Position numbers and translations under genes: made by a program. DNA of 64,000 nucleotides from Pseudo-nitzschia pungens (lineage: Eukaryota > Bacillariophyta > Bacillariophyceae > Bacillariales > Bacillariaceae), in contig CM074762.1 of assembly GCA_037355855.1 (NCBI GenBank), positions 2,852,001-2,916,000 of the forward strand, read 5' to 3'. Below the pieces are notes generated by a model. That model was given only the letters and a program-made list of their open reading frames with translations, had not been told where the DNA came from and did no database searches. Numbering within the stretch: position 1 is the first letter of the stretch; each line of letters opens with the position of its first letter. Positions 56,968 through 64,000 of this stretch are shown here, piece after piece.

Positions 56968-58871
56968 TCATCCCACAAATAATCCCAAAATCATTGGAAG
57001 CACCTGTTCTTTGAAGAATGTTTGTCTGAAGACAAACTTGAAAATCGGAAAAGCCAAGGCACATTTCAGTAAAAGTGTACCGAAATCAGCTTGGCGAACA
57101 AGTTGCTTGTAGGTCAGTTCTTTGGAATTCGCATTCAATCTCATGGGCTTTGGAAATATGCCAAACGTGATTTTATTCAGAAGAACACGGACGATGAAAT
57201 TTGCTGTCCAGAGTTTTTTCCCTATTCGATCCTTGAAAAGAGGCTGGTTATATTGATAGGGGGATCCGAATCGGGCAAGACGAATCAAGGCCCTTGTCTG
57301 TATTGCAGAGAAAAGACGAAGATTTAGAATGTAGTACGATACGAACAAACTTCACTTCTGGAACGAATTCATACTACAAGACGGTGTTACTTACTTCTGG
57401 ACCCTGGACTTGCTCGTATTTCTGGAGGACGGTTCCCAACCGACCCTTTGCGGATTCAAAGGACTCGTCATCAGTGCACGTTTCCCCAAGAATTTTGCTG
57501 AACGTTACGGCATCCATTAGGCCAGCATTGATTCCTTGGCCAATATCAGGGCTAAATGCATGGGCCGCATCCCCTAACAAGACAACGCCGCATTCGTTGT
57601 TGTCCGACGACGCTTGCAGACCTGGGCTGTACTGACATGGTGGAAACGCCAAACCATCAGCTTTTGCAAAGCGCTCCAACTCATCGTTTGATACCAAAGC
57701 ATCGAAATCAAGTCGAGGGAAATTATCTTTGAGAAAAGCTTTCATTTCCGCGCCAGTTTTCAGGGTCCACAATATATTGTTGGGTCTGGTTACAAAGTTT
57801 CCCGGGCGAATCGTAGTGGAATTAGCGACTGGGAGGCAACCTATAGACAAAGAATCTTTTGGCCCTTTTCGTCTGCCCTTCACTACAACAACATCATTTT
57901 TCTCTGTTGAAAGGAATTTTCCGTCGCCATTCTTTACTGCATAAGTATCCGCTGGGAGCTGAAGCGCCTGTGAAATTAAAACAAAAGTGAAGATGTTTGG
58001 GAATTTTGTTTAAAATGCAACGACACGCGATTAGAAATGAAATCCAAATGTACTGAGACTTGAATTGATTTACCTTCAACTTCAATCCCGTAGCGGGGGT
58101 TACCCATTTCCTTATATTAAACCTCTTCTTGTTGTAACGCCATGACCCAAACAACCCATCTCGTTCTCTGAGGCATTCTCTGACTTTGGAATTGATGCCA
58201 TCGGCTCCTACCACCAACCTTGTCTCGACCGTTTTCTCTAATTCGGTGCTTTTGTTTCTCACCACAACGGAAACACGGCTTTCTTCTGTGCTGCTTTGGT
58301 GAATGCGAATACAATCCACTCCGTGCTCGTAGAAGATCCTTCCTGCGTGATTGCTTCCTCCTATTGAGTCATTATGTTCCTCGACTGCTTCCCACATTAC
58401 CTTTACCATTTCATGTCGAGGAATCCAGAACGACAACTCAGATCCACCCATTGGAAGGTTGGGGAATGAAACATTTTTCTCAGGATCGCCTGGTGCAACA
58501 AAAAATCCTGTGGCGGTGGAAGGTACGCTTTTTTCCACCAGACGCTTATGGACACTTGGAAACATTTCTGTGAAGACCTGTCCCCTCCCATTGATGTTGT
58601 ACAAGTAGGCGACCGCAGGGTCGAAGGACTCGATTTGCTCGGTTGTGGCTGAATCGAATACTTGAACATCATATCCCTGGTTGGCGAGCAAGATGGACGT
58701 TGCCAAGCCGACAGGACCACCCCCTACCACGACCACAGGCGTTCGGACAGCTACCGGTACGGCTTTCTTGACACTATCTGATTGAACGCCCAGCAATCCC
58801 ACTACACATGTGGGTGTTGATAGCTTGATTACAAGCATCAATAGTAATTGTGTAAGGATCCTTTCTCTCAT
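56968..58871 (-). CDS. FAD-dependent monooxygenase, kynurenine 3-monooxygenase-like fold
   Basis: Model complement(join(56968..57297,57395..57967,58074..58871)), 566 residues; two phase-0 introns of 97 and 106 nt. The enzyme class hydroxylates aromatic or other ring substrates using FAD and NAD(P)H. An N-terminal hydrophobic segment (about 8-28, signal peptide or anchor) is followed by the dinucleotide fold VVVVGGGPVGLATSIL, a RLVVGADGINSKVRECL segment (the DG motif) and VLLGDAAHAFSPDIGQGINAGLMD (the GD motif for the FAD ribityl group). The C-terminal exon has hydrophobic stretches LLLKCALAFPIFKFVF and VLPMILGLFVG, so a tail anchor is likely, as in kynurenine monooxygenase. That the substrate is kynurenine is not shown; other members of the UbiH/PHBH group fit equally. 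The exon joins give continuous family motifs. Confidence 0.85.
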
Positions 58872-60515
58872 ACTTCACTCCGTGATAACTTATTAATTGT
58901 CGTAGCCAGAAGAGAAACAGGTTCGAAAAACAGTTCCTGGGATGAAGTTTTGTGTCCAGTAGGAATCAGATCTCCAATTGCCGATGAATTTTGCGAATGC
59001 TCTGTACCAGTGATCTGAAAAGGCGAAACAAATGTTACCACCACGTCCTCTTTTTTATTCGAAAACTTGTTCTCACTAGCCTTACTCGGAGTTCGCTTCG
59101 GATTTCATTGCGAACAAGATTCTGCACCGTTTTTATTAAAAAATAAAAAAAAAAAAGACCTTATGTGGGTGGGAAGGGATGCGGTATTGGGAATTCTGAA
59201 GTCTGGATTATCTCAACAAAATAATGATTCAATCAACAAAAACAGGTGCGTGAAGAAAAAAATTCACGATGTAATCAGTAACCTTACGTAACCTTTTAAA
59301 ATGGCAAGTACGAACACGTACTTCAGAAGAAGTTATCCGCAATCCACAAAGGTGCGAATACGATACAAGAAGTAACCGTCGAGTAGGACCTTTTTCCCTT
59401 GCAATCATGCGCGCGAGATTTCAAGTGGTTCTCGCAAAATTCGAGCAGCTCGACACTAAGAAACACTAGTTAAATTTTTAGGTTACAAATCGCACCTCCC
59501 CTGATTTCAAATCGACCCAGCTAAAAAAATAATCTGATTAAGCTCTCTATAAGAATGTCCACTTTCAGATTACAGCTCAACCGAAGCACCTCTGTAGACA
59601 CAGTACTAGAAGAATGTTTTTTGTTTTCATGAAATCAGCCATGATTGCAAGGGAAAAAGGGTCCTACTCGACCGATTACATCAATAACTATCGAGCTTGC
59701 TCGCGCGCCGTGTGAAATCTCCTGTAACCTGGGCGCTAGTTCCTGTGTAATCACCCTCTGCCATAGAAAAACTATTGTGTGCGCAGTCGGGCTCGTTGGT
59801 TATTTAACATATCCTTACCGTAAAGGGAACGGCATGTACGAGGTAAGTACTAAGTACGCCACTCGGACAAGTAAGCTTACAAGCACATAAGCAAGAAGAC
59901 GTACTCGTACATTCCGTAAGGTTACTCGTACCGATGCAGAATAGTAGTACGTAGTAATTCTCATGAGCGGGTAAGTACGGTAATTAGGTAAGATCTTACG
60001 AGTAAGTTACGAGCACTAAGAAATTCCGGACAGCTGTTCACTCAAAATGAAAAACAATTTTTTTTTATAAAAAATAAATAAAGAAGTAACGGCTAGGGAC
60101 TTCCAGTCCCGCGTGATTGCTGTCAACAATACGAAGCACAAGTTTTGTTGAGAGATTTCGACGAACGTGTTGTTGAATTTTCTTTCTCGAAACTTTTTCA
60201 GCGTGTCGACGACGCCTATTCACCTGTTCCGGTACTGAAAATCCGTTCTTTTCGCAGTGAAAACGGGTGTCAGCAAAAAATTCCACCTTCTGGTACGTGA
60301 CACAAACAACGTCGCTCAAATCGATTCTCAGGATCGATTTTGGTGCAGCATTTTGTGAAAGATACTGCTACATCCACCTATCACTTCACTCATTCTTACA
60401 CCCAACTAAAGGCTATCCTACCGCAAGACATTGCCGATCGGAGGTCAAACTTGCGAAAGGAAGAAGGGCTCACAATATTGACCAGGGGTTTCGATTTTGA
60501 GAACATTTTCGAACA
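58872..60515. promoter_or_regulatory. Long head-to-head spacer with an inverted repeat
   Basis: 1.64 kb. It holds the 32-nt inverted repeat listed separately and AAGGTTAC-type words at 59278, 59288 and 59918. Short frames are not supported by any domain. It contains the 5' flanks of the monooxygenase and of the next gene. Confidence 0.5.
59378..59672. repeat. Inverted repeat with 32-33 nt arms
   Basis: The left arm 59378-59409 (GTCGAGTAGGACC to GCAATCATG) and right arm 59640-59672 (CATGATTGCAAGGG to CCTACTCGAC) are reverse complements apart from one extra base. The spacer is 230 nt and AT-rich. No target-site duplication is obvious. Confidence 0.9.
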
Positions 60516-61544
60516 ATGACAAAGCAGACAGCTAGATTCGAAACTATCGTTCTCTGCTTTCTCGCGGCAACTGCGACGTTTCTTTCGACAGCAGATGGTT
60601 TGGTGACACAGACACCCTTGAGCACCCCGAAAACTCGTTTCGAAAGTAGCTCGGGCATCAGCCACAGTCTTGGAAAAGCCGACCGTCATGCGAGGAAACC
60701 AGTGACAGCTGTAAACGGCAAGAAGGACCAAGTTCAGACCGACGAATTCAAGGACATAAACATCGACGATGTTCTTCTGGAAGCAGAGAATGCACTGAAA
60801 GCGGCCGAAACAGCTCTCGTCGACAATGACGAAGTTGGGAAGGAAGGGGACACAGACTTGGTTTATTTCAAGGAAGCAATGCTACAGACCCAGGGCGGGA
60901 GCAAAAAGAACATTGGGAACGAAGACTTGATGAATTTCGAGGAGGCAACACGAGATGCTCTCCCTCCCAGCCAGGATCAAGAAAAACGATCCGTTGCGGC
61001 CGTAGAAATAATATCCTCTGCGATTGGGGGAATCGTTCTAGGTTTGGTGCTAGGTTCTGTTGCTGCCTTTGATCTCTCGGATTATGATCCGGCTCTCGAC
61101 AGTTTCTTCGATCCGGAATTTCTGATCGAACTCGCCGTTCCAATTATTTTTGGGGCAACTCTGGGTGGAGTTGTTGGGTTGACGGGTGGCATACGAGACG
61201 ATTTGCTAGGACTCGTTGTTCGAAGCGTCCTGGGTCTCCCCGTAAAAGCATTGGCATCATCCATTGTAAACAGCATCCAAGATGCTGCGAGTCGCCAGCT
61301 GGAGAAGACAACAGAAGGCATTAAAGCAATTCCTTCAAATGTAGCCAATTCTGCGAAACAAACGGCCGCGCAAAAGGCGAAGGAAGCAAAATTGGCAGTC
61401 GAAATCGCGATCGACGGAGCTATAGAAGAGGCGAAAAAAGTTCTGCTCGTATTGGCTATTTTGTCGTCCATTGGGCTGTTGGGAATGTTAGCCGTGGACG
61501 GGAATCTGCCGTTTCTGGCCGAAATGAGTCCGCAATTTTTCTGA
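60516..61544 (+). CDS. Signal-peptide-bearing membrane protein of unknown function
   Basis: A single-exon gene of 342 residues that I do not recognise. The first 30 residues look like a signal peptide (ETIVLCFLAATATFLSTADG). A polar, acidic region follows with two similar short motifs, LVYFKEAMLQT and LMNFEEATRDA. Residues about 162-185 (AVEIISSAIGGIVLGLVLGS) and 207-228 (ELAVPIIFGATLGGVVGLTG) are Gly-rich membrane segments. Then comes an Ala/Lys-rich amphipathic helix (about 245-305) like LEA or apolipoprotein-type helices, and a last hydrophobic segment (about 308-328). There is no ASAFAP-type Phe after the signal, so secretion or the ER is as likely as the plastid. The start is the first ATG and directly opens the signal peptide. 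Confidence 0.75.
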   Translation: MTKQTARFETIVLCFLAATATFLSTADGLVTQTPLSTPKTRFESSSGISHSLGKADRHARKPVTAVNGKKDQVQTDEFKDINIDDVLLEAENALKAAETALVDNDEVGKEGDTDLVYFKEAMLQTQGGSKKNIGNEDLMNFEEATRDALPPSQDQEKRSVAAVEIISSAIGGIVLGLVLGSVAAFDLSDYDPALDSFFDPEFLIELAVPIIFGATLGGVVGLTGGIRDDLLGLVVRSVLGLPVKALASSIVNSIQDAASRQLEKTTEGIKAIPSNVANSAKQTAAQKAKEAKLAVEIAIDGAIEEAKKVLLVLAILSSIGLLGMLAVDGNLPFLAEMSPQFF

Positions 61545-62295
61545 GCCAGTTCCGATTGTTGGACGGAATGAATTGCTAGGTGTTGTTTCATTCCGTCTCG
61601 CGGTCGTGGCTTACTGGCACTCATGAAACAACGGGTGGTGTGCCAGACCTAGTACATCATAGATAATGATTGTACACTTACACTGAACTTTTTAATGGCA
61701 ATATAACTATTGAGATTGGTTCTCTTCAATATAGTTTTCCGTGTTAGTGGTCGCCAACGAGTCAGGCTCAATAATGTGCTGTCAAACCACGCCAAGAATG
61801 AAGGAACGTTAACTGTTCTCACTGATCAAATACCACGCTCAAATTTGTATTGTGTTGATGATTTGTTTGTATCTTTACGGTGATTTTCTTCAGTCTTCAG
61901 CAGTCGGCAGTGTCGTAATTACCGATTCCAACCGAGGGTTGATGCGGAACAAACATGAAGAGGTCTGATGATTTCCCCCAAAAAAATACCAGATTTTGAA
62001 TATTAGAAGTATTTTTTATAATTTTACCCTAAAACTTAGGTTTTCCTCCCCAAAACATAGATTCAATCGATTCAAAAAACTGAAAATACCAGTTATTGTC
62101 GAGTGAGGAGTGTTTTGCAATGGACATCCGATGTAACCGGCATTATTTTGAGACTGAGAGTGAAAGTAGAAGAGACGACGAAACAGGTGTTGTTCCGGTA
62201 TTCCGCTCGGGTGCAGCAGCAAAAGAGTACACCAGCAAAGCAATCATCATTAGCTAACTGTGGAGAACAGCGCATCGAAGCAATTGCCAACGACA
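61545..62295. other. Spacer, no gene seen
   Basis: About 0.75 kb of AT-rich DNA with the 3' UTR of the preceding gene and the leader of the next. A TTTTTTATAATTTTACCC-like AT block lies near 62014-62031. Confidence 0.4.
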
Positions 62296-63613
62296 ATGGG
62301 AAGCATTGCGAACGAATTGTCCGTGATCGGTGGAGAGCGAGGTGTCGGAAACGGATCTCTCGGTCGCGGCAGCCCATCGAGGTTGCGTCGCGACACCAAA
62401 CAGCTGGGGCTATTTACCCCGCAAACCACGAGGGTCCAGAGATCTCTGAAAATGGCGTTCGAAACGCCCCCCATGCACCGGCCCAAAACGCACTCGCCAC
62501 TGGTGTTTTTGTCCGACCGAAAAAGCGTCCCGACGGAGCTCAAACACCTGCAAGAACGAACCATAAAGCGCCGACGAGACTTTGTGGCTCGGATGCACGA
62601 CCTGGTACGTGCCTTGGCTTCACACGCATTGCGGTATGGAAGACCGAATCACAGAACAGAGATGGATTCATTCGTTCGTTCATCCCCGAGTTTCGTCGCT
62701 AACACCAGACCAAAAATTTCCCGTGCTCATTGTTCGGTACTCGTGCCGTTGTTTGTTCTCCGTTCGCATTCGCGTTCTCATTCTCATTCGCATGCGAACC
62801 AAAGGACTGCCACACGGCGAAATTGATGTCGAAACATGCCGAGGAGAGAATGGACCTCGATTTAGCAACGTGCGATACGTTCGAGCGAACCGTGATGCAT
62901 CCCTTGCTTTCGTCGGTGGAGCGTCTCTCCCTGGATCGCGAATCCTCTCTGAATCGGTCCGTCGGAATCCCGGACCTGGAACGCCGCATCGGCGCACTCG
63001 ATGCCGAAATGACCCACCACACCAACGTCACCATGAGCGACGCAAAAATCGACAAGCTGGACAGCGTTCACGACGACCTGGAGCGAAACATTCGGCCCGA
63101 GATCCGCATCGAAAACAACAAGTCGAACAAGATCGAGGGGGGCATCGTCCAGCGATTCGAGTCCGTGGTTGGAACGATCAATCGAAACTTTCATTCGGAA
63201 GGGGCGCTGCGGTGAGTTTTCGCTGTGTCGCGGAGCGCAATCAATCAATCCATCCATCCATCAACTCTCAACCACTCACACCGCCCGCGTCGCATATTCC
63301 GCTTTCTTTGCGTCTCTCTCTCTCTCTCTCGTCGATTGCCGCACGCACCGTGCGCTCGCGCAGCCGGGCCGAAACCCGGGTCCTGCAAACGAAAACCGAA
63401 ACCGGGGTACCGAACCGAATGGAGCGCGCCGAGGTCACCCTGTCGAAAATCGCCGAGCTCCGCGAACGCGTCCGGGAGGAGCGCGCGAAACGAATCGCCG
63501 CCGACAGGGCCATCTACGAAGAAATCGTCCGGCGGACCACCGCCATGAAGCGGGCCATGATCGCCATGGCGAGCGACGGGGACAGCTCCACCGGTAGCGG
63601 TAGCTACAGATAA
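62296..63613 (+). CDS. SF-assemblin/beta-giardin-like coiled-coil protein
   Basis: Model join(62296..62604,62805..63211,63364..63613), 321 residues; introns of 200 nt (phase 0, GTACGT..AAAG) and 152 nt (phase 2, GTGAGT..CAG). SF-assemblins form striated fibres at basal bodies and related structures. The basic N-terminus (about 1-90) contains GLFTPQTTR-like proline patches, as family heads do. The rest is a nearly continuous coiled coil with IPDLERRIGALDAEM, KIDKLDSVHDDLERNI and the distinctive IVQRFESVVGTINRNFHSE, which resembles the RFExxxxxxxRxF segment of SF-assemblins. The C-terminal exon continues the coil (KIAELRERVREERAKR) and ends in a Ser/Gly tail. Length is close to the family (about 280-300). 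The assignment rests on pattern, so moderate confidence. Diatoms keep flagella only in centric sperm, which makes the role unclear. Confidence 0.62.
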
Positions 63614-63823
63614 CGATAACCACAGTGATAACCACAATGATAACGATAACCGCAATGATAACTAGTATAACCATAACGATAACCATAACGATCGAACGGT
63701 GGTTGCGCCGCCGACACGGGACGACATTGCGTTGGACGCAACAACGCGAGCGAGCAAATTATTGTTCCGGGAGAGTGAGTGAGTGAATGAATGAATGAGT
63801 GAGTGAGTGAGTCGTTCCGATGA
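63614..63823. repeat. Simple repeats after the SF-assemblin gene
   Basis: GATAACC/GATAACG hexamer-like units at 63613-63692 start directly after the stop codon, and GAGT/GAAT tetranucleotides lie at 63773-63811. Confidence 0.85.
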
Positions 63824-64000
63824 TTACACGTGCTCGTTGTTTCGCAACAATTCTAGTTCCCCGGGGGTCCTCCATTTCCCGGATTCCTCGCGGTGCCCCA
63901 CGACCTCCCGTTCTTTCTCGGTCAGCCACAGATCGGACCAGTCCATGCCTCGTTTCGCGAGCTGGTATTCCGTGCTCTCGCAGAATCCGGGATCCCACCG
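63824..64000 (-). CDS. 3' end of an unidentified gene (partial)
   Basis: An open frame runs from the window edge to a TAA at 63824-63826, 58 codons. The visible end includes GMDWSDLWLTEKEREVVGHR and ends in LELLRNNEHV. The amino-acid mix and the lack of stops suggest a real C-terminus, but 58 residues are too few to name the protein, and the alternative frame on this strand is also open for 79 codons. Confidence 0.45.
   Translation of the reverse strand, partial: RWDPGFCESTEYQLAKRGMDWSDLWLTEKEREVVGHREESGKWRTPGELELLRNNEHV

Noticed and set aside
59378..59672. Inverted repeat as a CRISPR unit, attachment site or rho-independent terminator
   Set aside because: Only one pair of arms, a 230-nt spacer and a eukaryotic context make these readings untenable.

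Overview
The window is nuclear DNA of a photosynthetic stramenopile, most likely a diatom. Supporting signs are short spliceosomal introns (about 80-400 nt, GT..AG) in most genes, a red-lineage light-harvesting-type protein, secretory plus plastid presequences ending in ASAFAP-like motifs, an SF-assemblin-like protein, and long AT-rich intergenic stretches full of simple repeats. There is no prophage, CRISPR array or bacterial operon. I rebuilt gene models by joining exons by hand, because many of these genes are broken into several reading frames; splice junctions are inferred from sequence and not from transcripts.

Layout from left to right. 0-7.4 kb: a probably plastid-targeted RecN-like SMC ATPase (-) and the Golgi tether subunit COG1 (+). 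7.4-13.6 kb: an insulinase-type M16 protease with an apparent thylakoid-lumen presequence (-) and an RHBDL4-like rhomboid protease (-). 14-19.5 kb: an ERD2/KDEL-receptor-like protein with a prion-like N-terminus (+), a very small two-pore K+ channel of five exons (-) and a REEP5/HVA22 protein (-). 20.6-27.3 kb: RPA2 (+), phosphopantothenoylcysteine decarboxylase (-), a membrane metallo-beta-lactamase protein (+) and a TMEM53/DUF829 protein (-). 28.3-35.2 kb: a guanylate cyclase (+), a RedCAP-like LHC protein (-) and a PI-PLC X-domain protein (+). 35.6-44.6 kb: NDC80 (-), a 1333-residue polytopic membrane protein (+) and SND3/PHO88 (-). 45.3-45.5 kb: tRNA-Phe(GAA) and tRNA-Glu(CTC). 47.8-53.2 kb: a 1627-residue RAD16-like SNF2/RING repair ATPase (+). 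53.6-58.9 kb: a choline-transporter-like protein (-) and an FAD monooxygenase (-). 60.5-64 kb: an unrecognised secreted or plastid membrane protein (+), an SF-assemblin-like protein (+) and the 3' end of a further gene (-).

Most genes are unrelated housekeeping functions. Loose themes are DNA maintenance (RecN, RPA2, RAD16, NDC80), the early secretory pathway (COG1, ERD2, SND3, REEP5, rhomboid) and plastid biology (RecN, M16, LHC). Strands alternate: genes are mostly head-to-head across 0.5-2 kb AT-rich spacers and tail-to-tail across as little as 86-170 bp. The points of most interest are a 13-nt microexon coding the core of the K+ selectivity filter, a canonical EF-hand inside COG1, a FUS-like domain on a KDEL receptor, an M16 protease with a Tat-like lumen signal, and an intergenic sequence word (AAGGTTAC) that recurs across the spacers.
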